Origin: Paroedura picta
Taxonomy: Eukaryota > Chordata > Lepidosauria > Squamata > Gekkonidae
Assembly (NCBI RefSeq): GCF_049243985.1
Contig: NC_135381.1
Location: forward strand, 13,503,345-13,567,344
Length of the DNA stretch: 64,000 bases
Direction of reading: 5' to 3'
Of this stretch, positions 42,401 through 52,199 are shown in pieces (position 1 is the first letter of the stretch; each line of letters begins with the position of its first letter). A program made the position numbers and the translations under genes. The notes under the pieces are model-generated. The model saw only the letters and a list, made by a program, of their open reading frames with translations. It had not been told where the DNA came from and searched no databases.

Positions 42401-43252
42401 AAGCAGTCAGGGCTCTCTCAGACTTACCATCTAACAAGGTGTCTGTTGTGGGGAGAGGAAGGGAAGATGACTGTAAGCTGCTTTGAGACTCCTTCAGGCA
42501 GGGGAAAGCATGGTATAAAAATCAACTCTTCTTTTTCTAGATTTGGTATAATGCTGAGATTTGGTATCATGCTGGAGAAGCTTAGGGTATTTTCCATTAT
42601 TCAACTGTCCTTAAAGAAAATGCAGCTGCCCCTGTTGTAGAGGAAGAAGTCTTTCCATCAGGGACGTTTTGCCCATCTTCTCTACCCCATACCAGCTCTT
42701 GGGTTGTGGAGCTGAAGTTTTGAAGACATGTTTATATAAAGTATTTGCATTTCACCTTTCTCTTTCATTGCTTTCTAGCTGACTCATCAGGACCTGCATT
42801 CAATAGCACCTCAGCTTTGCCAGCGTAACATTTCTTGGTTTCCCAAGAGAGATATCACTAAGAAAACAGGCAGCATGTTGCGAAGGTTGCACAAAACACT
42901 GGAGCATATGGATAACTCCCTCACGGTCATCAGAGAGCAGCAGAAGCACCTAAACCACGAAAATGCTTTGCTACATAAAGAACTGAAGATGGCTCAGTTG
43001 TCTGTAAAGGGGCTTCTCCAGAACACCAGATGTGCCCTCATCCTACAAGGCCGGGTGCCGACCAGCATCCCTCCCCTGACAAGACCTGTGGACCGTAGCA
43101 CCTTTGATGTGAAGATTGAAGGATGCCAAGTGCTCTGGAACTACTCCCAGTTCATCAGTCATTTATCCCAGGCCTTCAGCAGCAGACAGCTTGAAGGGAC
43201 AGGCCGCCACAGCCAAAAAAGAGATGTCGACGAGCATGCTGCTACTTTGTGA
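39411..43252 (+). CDS. OSM: Oncostatin M-like IL-6-family cytokine (three coding exons)
   Basis: A secreted four-helix cytokine expected to signal through gp130 with LIFR or OSMR. Exons 39411-39435, 41062-41210 and 42779-43252 join in phase (648 nt, 215 aa plus TGA). The N-terminus MVQKSLALALVPTLMMVCLM is a clear signal peptide, probably cut near residue 26. Helix A region: LCPSTFEASLSQTERLIMHI. The four cysteines C29, C72, C143 and C174 align with the two OSM disulfides, C29-C143 and C72-C174. STFDVKIEGC carries FxxK (F167, K170), the site III receptor motif of OSM and LIF. Sequons: N25-A-S (close to the cleavage site), N75-I-S and N179-Y-S. The end ...GRHSQKRDVDEHAATL has a basic KR like the processed OSM tail but is shorter than the mammalian one. 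ESYLTHQDLHSIAPQLC parallels human DPYIRIQGLDVPKLREHC, and the gene follows CASTOR1 in the same orientation as OSM does in mammals. LIF is the main alternative. Confidence 0.87.
39704..40025 (+). mobile_element. hAT-like element, poorly bounded
   Basis: Starts CAGTGGTCCCCAATCCCCAG and GACCGGGACCAGTCCATGGA, the usual left end of Charlie-like elements. The right end is not clear. It lies in OSM intron 1. Confidence 0.5.
40426..40678 (+). repeat. SINE-A
   Basis: Head AGACAGCTTGGTGTAGCAGT, B-box-like GGTTTGATTT and tail AACCAACTCTTCTTCTT. It lies in OSM intron 1. Confidence 0.88.
40895..40912. repeat. (CA)n microsatellite
   Basis: ACACACACACACACACAC just upstream of OSM exon 2. Confidence 0.8.
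41062..41210 (+). CDS. OSM: OSM coding exon 2
   Basis: Acceptor CTTCCTTCACAG and donor TCCTAT|GTAAGT. Encodes the second half of the signal peptide and helix A, ending TKQLYESY in phase 0. Confidence 0.9.
41244..41416 (+). repeat. R1 repeat
   Basis: GGGTTGCTAGCTCTGGGTTG, GGAGACTTTTGGTGGTGGAG and AAAGCAGCCATCTTCTATTC: sense orientation, directly after OSM exon 2. Confidence 0.7.
41480..41830 (+). mobile_element. hAT-like (MER5/Charlie-like) element
   Basis: GGGTCCCCAATCTTTTTGAG, AAAATGGCTGCCATAAAATG and GGTGGGTGCTGTGTGTTTGG resemble the widespread amniote non-autonomous hAT elements. It lies in OSM intron 2. Ends are approximate. Confidence 0.6.
42268..42542 (+). repeat. SINE-A
   Basis: Head GAGTCAGCTTGACATGGTGG, B-box GGTTCGATCC, body GGTGTCTGTTGTGGGGAGAG and tail AATCAACTCTTCTTTTTC. 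It lies in OSM intron 2. Confidence 0.88.
42779..43252 (+). CDS. OSM: OSM coding exon 3 (terminal)
   Basis: Acceptor CATTGCTTTCTAG. 157 codons then TGA, covering helices B-D, three of the four conserved cysteines and the FxxK motif. The size and single-exon layout of the last three helices match OSM and LIF. Confidence 0.93.
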   Translation: MTHQDLHSIAPQLCQRNISWFPKRDITKKTGSMLRRLHKTLEHMDNSLTVIREQQKHLNHENALLHKELKMAQLSVKGLLQNTRCALILQGRVPTSIPPLTRPVDRSTFDVKIEGCQVLWNYSQFISHLSQAFSSRQLEGTGRHSQKRDVDEHAATL

Positions 43253-43866
43253 ATGACTCATCGCAAGTGATACTCAAACAGCCAACTAACAGCAACCAAC
43301 AACACTCTTGAGATGTACAAGATCCATGAAAATGAAGAGACTTTTAGACAGGGCGGTTAAAAAATACAGACATTGATTACTCATATGCTCCACTCTCCTC
43401 CAAAGAGCTGAGAATACCTCCATCCAAGCAGCCTGCAAGGCCAGACCTGCTTAATGCTGACAGAACTGGAGGAGATATCTATACTATCTGCAAGGGAGCA
43501 CTTCAACTGTCCGCGCTCCCTACCAAGACTTTTGGGAATTGTAGTTTGGTCATGGTGCTGATACATCTGTTATCCCCACCCCCCAAGGGTAGTTCCAAAG
43601 TTCTGGGGACAGGGAATAACTGCTAGGTTCCTTCAGGTTTGCAGCTCTTCGAAAGACACCCAATCCTTGCTGTGGGCTCAAAGCATTTGTCCTCCAGCTT
43701 CCCCACAGTTATGGAGCTGAAGCAAAAAGTAGGCTCCCTGCAGAGAAGTGCTAGACAAGCAAATACCTCAACTGTCAGAATTCTACTTTAGTGTCCCATG
43801 TTTGGAATTTTTACTCTGATAGTGAAACCCACTAAGAATCAGAAAATGGAGTTCTTCCTGAAATCT

Positions 43867-43973
43867 CATTCATTCATTCATTCATTCATTCATTCATTCA
43901 TTCATTCATTCATTCATTCATTCATTCATTCATTCATTCATTCATTCATTCATTCATTCATTCATTCATTCAT
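43867..43973. repeat. (TTCA)n microsatellite in the OSM 3' UTR
   Basis: About 27 uninterrupted tetranucleotide units (CATTCATTCATT...) over 107 bp, immediately followed by TATTTATATACCACTG, a LINE-tail remnant that probably seeded it. Confidence 0.95.
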
Positions 43974-44027
43974 ATTTATATACCACTGTTTATCTGATTA
44001 TCCAACAATACTTGGGGGTAGTAGAGA

Positions 44028-44290
44028 GCCAGCTTGGTGTAGTGGTTAGGAGTGCAGACTTCTAATCTGGCGAGCCGGGTTTAATTCCCCGCTTCCCCCC
44101 ATGCAGCCAGCTGGGTGACCTTAGGCTCGCCATGGCAATGATAAAGCTGTTCTGACCGAGCAGTGATATCAGGGCTCTCTCAGCCTCACCCACCTCACAG
44201 GGTGTCTGTTGTGGAGAGAGGAAAGGGAAGGCAACTGTAAGTCGCTTTGAGCCTCCTTTGGGTAGAGAAAAGCAGCATATAAGAAGAGTC
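44028..44290 (+). repeat. SINE-A in the OSM 3' UTR
   Basis: Well-preserved copy: GAGCCAGCTTGGTGTAGTGG, GTGATATCAGGGCTCTCTCA and AGAAAAGCAGCATATAAGAA. Confidence 0.9.
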
Positions 44291-44907
44291 TACTGCTGCT
44301 AGTTGGGAGTCATGGATCACCAAGGAAAGGATTGCCAGAGGTTATAGCAGGCCAGCATCTCAGGCCAGGAGAGGCTTTCGACCACCTCTGATTATTTCCC
44401 CTCCAGTGATTCAATACCCAGTGACCCTGCGTGACTAAACTACTGCAGGACAAACACTGCTTGCATGTGATTTGGACCGATGTGCTCGCTTTTCTGGCCT
44501 TTCAGTATCAGCTGGAGATTGTTCTAAAGGGTGGAATAATTCATTCCCTTTACCCATCAGTTAATTTCCCCATACAAATCAATTGAGAGCATTCATTTAT
44601 ATGGGAGAACTTAAATTAGTGCATTCAGGAACTAAATTCTTAGTATAATGCTGGAACATCCTGGACCTAGAGCATGGTGGCTTCTTTACCCTTTGAGAAT
44701 ACAGTAAAGATACAGTTTGCAGCTGGTGTGTTGCAGGGATGACAAATGCCTCCCCTCCCCAGCACTTTGCCTCAGTGCACCAGTTCCCTTTGGTGCCCTG
44801 CTTGTCCTTAGTGAATTTTGTTGTTCCTTATCTAGTGGCACTTTAAATATATTGAGTTCAAATTGTGACGCTTGAACTGTCAAAATGTGGGTTATATATT
44901 TTGAGTA

Positions 44908-45120
44908 TTATTTATTAACGCGAGTGGTTTATTATTTTAAGAAAGCATCTTTTTGCACAGGAAAAAATCTATTTTAAAGTTAGCAAATTAATATTTATAT
45001 ATTTATATATGTTTGTATATTTTATACAAGAACTATATTAAAATATGGAATGTAATTATGTAATTACTCCTTGCTGCTCTGCAGATGGGGTGGAGACACT
45101 TTGGTGCTCAGTTTATTTAT
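44908..45120 (+). promoter_or_regulatory. AU-rich mRNA-instability region
   Basis: TTATTTATT at 44908-44916 is the UUAUUUAUU nonamer bound by TTP/ZFP36-type proteins. It is followed by AATATTTATATATTTATATA near 44990 and TTTATTTATG at 45112-45121. Such elements are typical of cytokine mRNAs and here fit rapid OSM mRNA turnover. Confidence 0.7.
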
Positions 45121-45138
45121 GTTTGGAGAGCAGGATGA

Positions 45139-45144
45139 AATAAA
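45139..45144 (+). terminator. OSM: Poly(A) signal of OSM
   Basis: AATAAA in GGATGAAATAAAATGTTTTC, followed by a T-rich stretch (CCTTTTTTAATAGG) about 30 bases on. Confidence 0.8.
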
Positions 45145-45424
45145 ATGTTTTCTTGAAGAAAGAAGGGTTCCTTTTTTAATAGGCCAATGTATATAGGAAC
45201 GAGTGTCTTATAGCCTTAGATATGGCGGCTGGTTTTAAACCAAAATGTGAGATGCAATAATATTCACCTCTCTTTCCACTCATCCCTACACTATGTCCCC
45301 CCTTTACCCAGATCCCGTGAGGATCTGGACAGATCTGGACAAGGATTTTAGATCACGACTACTGCACATTGTTTCCAGTCCCACCATAACATGGGATGGG
45401 CATCCTTTTCCTCTCTCATCCAAT

Positions 45425-45660
45425 TAGGGTCCACAAAGTGGCAAACATTAAAACATTGAAAAAACTAAAAATACAGTAAAAATAATAAAATTCAACTAAA
45501 AACACATATACACACAACACTAGAAGGAAGGACAATACCATTCTTGGGGACATGCCTGACAAAACAAAAAGATCTTCACCTGTTGATGAAAGCCACTAAA
45601 AGAAGGGAGACAGACAAATCTCCCAGGGGAAGGAATTCCAATGTTTTAGCAGGATGCTAG
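45425..45660 (-). repeat. L2/CR1-like LINE fragment
   Basis: AACATTAAAACATTGAAAAA, then AAAAAGATCTTCACCTGTTG and CAGGGGAAGGAATTCCAATG, as in the 3' region of the antisense LINE copies. Diverged. Confidence 0.5.
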
Positions 45661-45785
45661 TCAGGAGTCAGTGTTTCACATCACCTACTAGTTGATCCTT
45701 TAACTGCAGGTGCCAGGGATTGAACTGGAGATCTTCTGCAGGCCAACAGATGCTCTACCACTGAGCCATGGCCCCTCTCCAAATA
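45661..45785 (-). repeat. SINE-B (tRNA-like head intact)
   Basis: The minus strand reads GGAGAGGGGCCATGGCTCAG, TGGTAGAGCA and AGTTCAATCCCTGGCACC. These are tRNA A- and B-box-like blocks. The cloverleaf ends and a discriminator are missing and a SINE body follows, so it is not a tRNA gene. Confidence 0.75.
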
Positions 45786-45789
45786 ACCC

Positions 45790-46650
45790 AATGAGCAATG
45801 TAATGGGTTTAAGATTTCAGAAATCTGAAACTAAGCAGAAATCTGGAACAAAGCTGAGGAAAAGCATAGGTAAACCATGAAGAAACACATAAAGGTGTTA
45901 CGTTGTTCGGCAGCCAGCCCATTTTTCACCACCTGAAACTTGGCTAAATCTGCCAGGTGGCTTCAAGTACATGCAAAGACAGCAGAGTATTATTCTTCCT
46001 TCACCGTCATCCCTACCACCTAGCTGTCCCATGATTTCATCCACTTATGCTTTAGCTAGGAACGACCCTCCTGTTCATTGCCCCATGTTTCTGGCTACAC
46101 CCCCTCAGAGGAGCTCGGTTTGCAAGGAGTGAGCCTGTAGAAGCAACTGAATCAACCACGCAGGTCACTTCCTTGTCCAAAACAGCAATGAGGGCTCCGA
46201 CAGAACCGCACCCCGTATCCTGGGATCGTTCCCCTAAGACTCTCAGGAATCTTTTGTTGCCAAGCAGTATAAAAGAAGCAGTAGAGAGACAGTAAAGCTC
46301 CTCTAAGCCTCAATCCCATTGTTGAAGATAAACCAAAATAACGTGGGTGGAGGAAACACTTCATCTATTTCCCTTTTTCCATTCACAGACACAAAGATAA
46401 TTATAGAACGGGTGGTCAGGACAGCCCTTTCAAGTCCTCACTGTGTTCTTCTGGGGCTCCTGCTGCAGAATGGAAACCAGACCGATAGATTGTTTTGTTC
46501 CTTTCAACCTCTCGGTTAAATACCAATAAAGCCTTTTTGTACGCTTGACAGAAGTAAAGTTGGAATCTCGTGGCTGGCTCTGAAACCAGAGGGAACTTGA
46601 AGCATTCTTCTCTTTGACACAATTGTGCCTGCCCTGCTACGTTTAAAATA
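45790..46650. other. Intergenic, nothing recognised
   Basis: No gene, RNA gene or repeat identified. Confidence 0.4.

Positions 46651-46654
<4 letters not shown>

Positions 46655-46700
<46 letters not shown>
46655..46700. repeat. (GA)n microsatellite
   Basis: About 23 GA units without interruption. Confidence 0.95.
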
Positions 46701-46702
<2 letters not shown>

Positions 46703-46852
46703 TGAAGGGTCCCTCCCACCTGATGCTTTTCAAAGGGGCTACCCAATGCAGGGACAACAGCTAAAATCTAACTTCTCTCAGGATTTTTGGGTGAGAAGTT
46801 CCATGTCACTCCTCAAAACTGCTTGGATTGTACCAGGGGGGTACCATTCCTA

Positions 46853-46981
46853 GGCCTATTCTGCACACATAGGATAATGCACTTTCAATGTGCTTTGGCA
46901 GCTGGATTTTCCTGTGCAGAACAGGATAATCTACTTCTAAAGTGCATTGAAAGTGCATTATCCAGTGTGTGCAGAATGGGT
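46853..46981. mobile_element. Palindromic MITE, second kind
   Basis: GCCTATTCTGCACACATAGG ... CCAGTGTGTGCAGAATGGG. The ~55-bp arms (GATAATGCACTTTCAATG and CATTGAAAGTGCATTATC) pair around CTGTGCAGAACAGG. It is unrelated to pMITE. The superfamily cannot be set without a clear TSD. Confidence 0.8.
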
Positions 46982-48540
46982 CCTGGATGAACAGATGTTC
47001 AGGTGACCATTCACTCATACAGTTATACTGGCGGTTCCTCCATGGGATCAAGAACAATGCAAAAAGCACCTTTCCTGACCCTATGAAGGAACTTGCACAC
47101 TTACTAGTATTTATGTATATGTAGGGATGGAGGCACCTAGTGTACAGAGCAAACATGGAGAGCATGTCCATACATCTGGCAGCACAGGCAGTTTGTACGA
47201 TTCCACTCCCCTGTACATGTGTTCAGTGCATATGAGCCTGCTTGCAGAGAAAGTTTGGACAGAAATATAAATGGTTTTGACTGCTGGAGAAGAGCTATTC
47301 TTAAGTAGATAATTTAGATAATGAAAGGGTGTGTCTGAAGGGTGTATCAAACGAAGCTCCTGAACTGGGTGAAGATCTACCTGTTGTTTCCTGTCGCATT
47401 GTGTATGAAACAGGCCTGAATCTCTCTATATACAGCACTGAAAGCTACAATCCTATTCATACTTAGTAGGGCTGTGTATGGTGCTTTCCCAAACAAACCA
47501 GGCAAGTCTCTGCCCCAAGGATACTGCAGTCTGAACTCTGCTTGCAGGAGAGAGCAAAAGTAAGGGAAGCATAATAGGGAAATGAGAGACATGGACTAGG
47601 CTGAAAAGAGATTACATTGAGTGAATTCAAGGAAAGAGAATGAATTGCGTACTTCAGCTTCATTTTCGTCAGATCCAAAGAATTGCTCCTTGACTATAGA
47701 TCCATCCCAGTTAGTGCCTCCCTGGTCAAATTACTATGTTAAATTGCCTGAAATCCCCCCACCCTTTCCCATCTGCTTAAGGCACTCAGGATGGATTGGG
47801 CAGGCTTTCACAACTGCCTTTCACAACTGCCTCTGTCCCTAATTTCCAAACCTCCCCCGGTTACTTGAGGCAAAGAAAGGTGAGAGGTGAGTTCCGCTCT
47901 TGCTGAAGAATGCAGCTGGTGGGAAAAAAGCAGAGAGCCTACTAGCAATCCAATCCCACATCCCATTCTGCACCCGGCAAAAGCTGAGAATGAACGCCGG
48001 AATGCAAGATGGTTGCCTTATCTCAGAAAGAATTTGGCAGAGATGGGAAAGGGGGAAAGTGACATTTGTATGATTAAAGGAGTTGGGTAACCACTGGGGG
48101 GCATTTGAAGACAATCACATTTTACATCTCTAACTAGACCAAACTAGATGAGATTTGGGTAACCCATGACTGTAGCTCCACTTATTACCAAAATGTAAAA
48201 TTAATCCATGGGGAGGGCTCAGACCAGGCTTGCAGTGCCAAAGGAAGGGAAGATTAACATAGCCCATGCAGACTTCAAGGTCCCTTCCCCCTGCTCCTCT
48301 TTGTCCCACAGTCTTGTCTCTAATCCTCTATTGTTTCTGTACATTGGGTATCTATAAAATGGGCCAGGTATGGACTATGGAGGCTTAAATGCCTCTTAAA
48401 ATAAATCTATACTATCAGTGAAATATAGTGGTCAGAACGTCAGACTATGACTTCAAAGACCTGGGTTCAAACCTACCCCTGACCACAATGAAGTTCATAC
48501 TGGATCCACACAAGAATTCACCTTTGGTCCTTTGCCTTTG
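46982..48540. other. Intergenic, nothing recognised
   Basis: Only short open frames and no familiar repeats over 1.5 kb. Confidence 0.4.
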
Positions 48541-48543
48541 CAC

Positions 48544-48740
48544 GTAGGGATGCCACCCCTCAGGTAGGACCTGGGGATCCCCTGGAATTATAGTCTACTC
48601 CACACTAAAGAGATCAGTTCCCCTGGAGAACATGGCTGATTCAGAGGCTGGACTCCTTAAATCCCGTCCACAATGGCTCCATCCCCAAAATCTCCAGGTA
48701 TTTCCCACCCCGGAGCTGGCTTCTGGGTTAGCATACCTGA
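48544..48740 (-). repeat. R1 repeat
   Basis: GGGATGCCACCCCTCAGGTA, GGGGATCCCCTGGAATTATA and CCAGGTATTTCCCACCCCGG. Confidence 0.7.
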
Positions 48741-49102
48741 GCCCTGTACCAGGAGGGGGTTGTTCTGGCATTCTGATTCAGCACAGGCAGCAGCCCGGTC
48801 TTAGGCTGCAAGCCTTAGGGAGTTTTTTTTAAGAGTAAGACTCGTGGATTAACAGAAGGCTTAATGCTTAGTAGACCTGCTTAAGCTGGCTCCCTAAACA
48901 GAGTGTGAGTGCAAAGGCCCCATGGGTAAGAAAGGCATTTCAATCAGGCCCAAAGGAAGGCAAGCTGTAGGCTTCTTTGGGGAGTAACAGCAGTCTATGT
49001 GCCCTAATAAGTAAATGAATAATATTAAGGATGCCTACTTGGTAAAGCAAATATTTAGTCATTACCATCTTTTAAACCTGTGTGTTTTCCCCCCAGTGAA
49101 AT

Positions 49103-49265
49103 AAAGTTTGAGTCCAATAGCACCTTTAAGTCCAACAAAGTTTTATTGAAGTTATAAGCTTTTGTGTGCATGCATACTGTCAGATCTGTTGAAGCATGCA
49201 TGCATGCACACAAAAGTTTATACTTCAAATAAAACTTTGTTGGTCTTAAAGGTGCCACAATTTTG
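49103..49265. repeat. R2 pair in head-to-head inversion
   Basis: AAAGTTTGAGTCCAATAGCA ... TTTTGTGTGCATGCAT is followed after a short spacer by ATGCATGCACACAAAAGTTT ... TAAAGGTGCCAC. This is an inverted repeat with arms of about 65-70 bp. Confidence 0.75.
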
Positions 49266-49739
49266 TCCTGCTGCTTCAGACAGACACCCACTTGAATCTT
49301 TCCTCCAATGAGTTAGTGATACCAGCAGCCTCCTGCAATTTCCCACGAAGTTATTACAAAGCCCAAGTTCCGAGAACCCGCTGCACTTCGTCTGTCATGA
49401 GGGCAAGGTTTGCTGACAGCTGCAACCAAAATGTTTGATCTTTCCTTGTGGGGAAGTGGGATCAGGTAACAAAACAAGGTGCTGTGAATCAAGAATGGGT
49501 GGGTGTGGAAAGTGAGAGTTGGCTTTGATAAATTGGGTCATTAGTAATAAAATGAAACCCATGAGGGCTCCTGATTTTGCATTACATTCAGGCTGGCTTA
49601 GACATTGCAGCACACTGAAAATCTAGTACAGTTTCTGGAAATGGTGCCTCTGTGAAGGCAGACTACGAAGGCATGCCCCCCCCCCCATCTATTGCCAATA
49701 TCTGGTACTCCACAGTATATCATCACTGAACAGAATGCC

Positions 49740-49920
49740 GGATCTAGGATCTGGAAGATCCAGTCTCAAATCCACACTCTGCCCAGGAAACTTGCTAGGT
49801 GACTTTTGGTTAGGCTGAGAGAGTCCAGCCGTGTTGCAGTAAGGATACAGTGGCGGAAAGGAGAATGATGCTGCAAGCTGCTTTGAGGGAAAAAAGTAGG
49901 GTATAAAATGTCAAACCAAC
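49740..49920 (+). repeat. Diverged SINE-A-like sequence
   Basis: GGATCTGGAAGATCCAGTCT resembles the head. CAAGCTGCTTTGAGGGAAAA and GTAGGGTATAAAA resemble the 3' body. Weak match. Confidence 0.4.
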
Positions 49921-50044
49921 TACAGAGGGATACAGCTGCATTTCATGATTCAGGTTACATTCTATGATTCTATGATTCAAAGCCCTCTACAGTCAACCTT
50001 GTATTTATGTGTATAGTCTCAACCAACCAACTTACAGTTACCCC

Positions 50045-50172
50045 AGAGAGACCTTTCAAGGCAAGCAAGAAATAGAGGTGGTTTTCCGTTACCTTCCTCT
50101 GCAGAGCCTTTGTTAGCCATTCCCCATCCAAAAACTGACCCTGTTAAGCTTTCAGATCTGAGAAGATTATAC
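50045..50172 (-). repeat. SINE-5S fragment
   Basis: AAGGCAAGCAAGAAATAGAG, GTGGTTTTCCGTTACCTTCC and AAGCTTTCAGATCTGAGAAG. Confidence 0.65.
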
Positions 50173-50391
50173 TATAACACAACACATTCCCTTCCCAGTT
50201 ATCTTTACTATTCTTTTATCTTCAGTCAACATTTCTCTCTCTCTCTCTGCTGCACCTCTTTTTTTTCATACAGGTACTTAAGAATATTTTTGCCTGTTAA
50301 TAGTGAGATTCAGTTGTGGAACCTTGGATTCTATAGTGCCCCAGGTTCCTTGGAGGAAAAGGAGAATGCAAAATGTGCTAGCTAGTTAGAG

Positions 50392-50803
50392 CAGGCTTTT
50401 TCAACCTTTTGACCATGGAGGAGCCCCTAAAACCATTTTTCAGGCTTCATAGAGCCCTGGAAGTGATGTCAGCTGGCCACACCTCCCTGCCAAGACACTC
50501 CCCCCCCAGGAAGTGCCATATTACCAGCAATGACATTGCCACCCGCATTGAGGAGAATTAGTGGAAGAGTGACAGGAGGCAGTTTAAGGTGGAAGTAAAC
50601 ATGCAGGCTCTGCCCCTTACCAGCTGCAGAAACCAAGAGAGAATTCACTCATGCTCGGGAGGGGGGCGTGGAGAAATGGAAGTGGCCAGTCCCCTAGCTA
50701 GTGGCCGAGTCTATAAAGGTAGGAGGGGAAAGGCTGTGGACTGCCTCTGGAGCTCCTGTGGACCCCTAGGGGTCCACGAACCCCTGGTTGGGAATCCCTG
50801 AGT
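50392..50803 (+). mobile_element. hAT-like element
   Basis: Left end CAGGCTTTTTCAACCTTTTG and right end GGTTGGGAATCCCTG are imperfect inverted repeats about 410 bp apart. GGACCCCTAGGGGTCCACGA near the right end is a sub-terminal palindrome. No coding. Confidence 0.65.
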
Positions 50804-52020
50804 TACAGGCATCAGAACTAGGGCCTTTCTAATCTATGGAGCTGCAAAAGCTAGTATGGCAGGTGAATCTGACCTCTTCTGAGTCAAAAAGTCCTAAGGC
50901 ATTCGTTGTCTGGTCATGAGAGCAGAGGGAGTCAGTCGTTCCTCACACTCGGCCTCCAGGCAGAGCCCTGGACAAAAAACAGGGCAAGATCAGCAGGACG
51001 GTGAGTCAGTCTCTCTAGGAAGCCTTTGCTCTTAGATCGCAGGCTTAGACGGTGAGAGGGGTGTGAAATTCTCTCTCCCCCAGTCAAAAGCCTTGTTCTC
51101 CCTCACTCCTGCACCCTAAATTAGAACAAACACGGGCCAGCCTGATGGATTGTCTGCTGATTTCTTGGCTGCTTTAGTATCTGGACTGAGCTTGGAAGAT
51201 CTCAAAGTGGGATTCTGAACCAATGTTGGAAAAAGAGGACAGATCTCTAAGAGAAAGTGTTCAGCCACTCCTGTAAGAGTCCTTTCAAGGCGCCCAAATC
51301 ACCTTTGCTCATTTCCTTCCTTCATCTCCGACGAGTGGACTGGATCTCCGGCTGGTGTTCTTCTTTCTGCTGCTCATCCAAGCTCCAGCTATTCCACGTT
51401 GGATATCAAAGACCAAGAGACGAGGTAATGTTTCTCTACTAACCAACAGAAAATTGGATGGTGGAGGTACAATGTACCCTGGTTGTTGGGTGCTGGCTCC
51501 ACATAATGAAATATACAAAATGAGCAAAATCGTACTAACTTGTTGCTTTTACCAATTATGCAGGAGCCCCTGACTTTTAGATGCAGAACTCTTTGCAATT
51601 GGGATGCTCATGTGCTCCTTAGCAACTTCTTCCTTTATCATCTTGCCACTCTCTTCTGGATTCTGCTGATTTTGGCCACACTGGTTCTATGACCACTGGA
51701 ATTTTAAAGCCCTTTGTGGCCCAAGGCCCGTGCTACAGCTACAATGCTCAGGTCCCCTTTCTCTCATGGTACCATCTCTTAAGATTGTTCAAGTGGCAGT
51801 AGTTATGGCATAAGCTTTTTCTGCAGTATACCTAGTTCTTGGGAATGGCTTACCATGGTGATTGCAGAGGGCACTTAACTCACTGATGTGTAAAATAGTT
51901 TCATTTCAGGCCACCTTTGGTAAAGGGTAAACAGTTTTCGAAGAGCTGTGTATTGCTTTAGATGGACTATTTTAAAGAAGTGTATTGCTTTAGATGGACT
52001 ATTACATGAGTTTGCATCCT
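50804..52020. other. Intergenic; holds a candidate hydrophobic exon
   Basis: No recognised gene. A donor-bounded open segment at about 51336-51424 encodes RLVFFFLLLIQAPAIP (see findings). A 30-bp direct duplication lies at about 51947-52005 (GTGTATTGCTTTAGATGGAC twice). Confidence 0.35.
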
Positions 52021-52024
52021 TGCA

Positions 52025-52098
52025 CTTTACTGTTGCTTTGCCTTGAGTTTGAGAAGATAAGGCAGGATAAAAATATTTTAAATAAATAAATACAATTG
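52025..52098 (+). repeat. LINE tail fragment
   Basis: TTTGCCTTGAGTTTGAGAAG, GGCAGGATAAAAATATTTTA and AATAAATAAATA: a CR1/L2-type 3' end. Confidence 0.55.
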
Positions 52099-52199
52099 TT
52101 TGGGTTACTGGAATGCATTCTGCATGGGGTTGTCCTTGCAGACAACTCTGGAGCTTCGGCTGGCTTTGTTGACTGGGGCCAGTCAGGCACTCTGTTCGC

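Larger units (their letters stand above)
43253..45165 (+). other. OSM: OSM 3' UTR
   Basis: About 1.9 kb. It holds a long (TTCA)n tract (43867-43973), a sense SINE-A (44030-44290) and an AU-rich distal part with class II-type elements. The end is inferred from AATAAA. Confidence 0.75.

Noticed and set aside
43798-44049. 83-aa frame with a repeated FIHS motif
   Set aside because: It is simply the translation of the (TTCA)n microsatellite in the OSM 3' UTR.
45700-45785. Possible tRNA gene on the minus strand
   Set aside because: A- and B-box-like blocks are present but no complete cloverleaf, and a SINE-B body follows.
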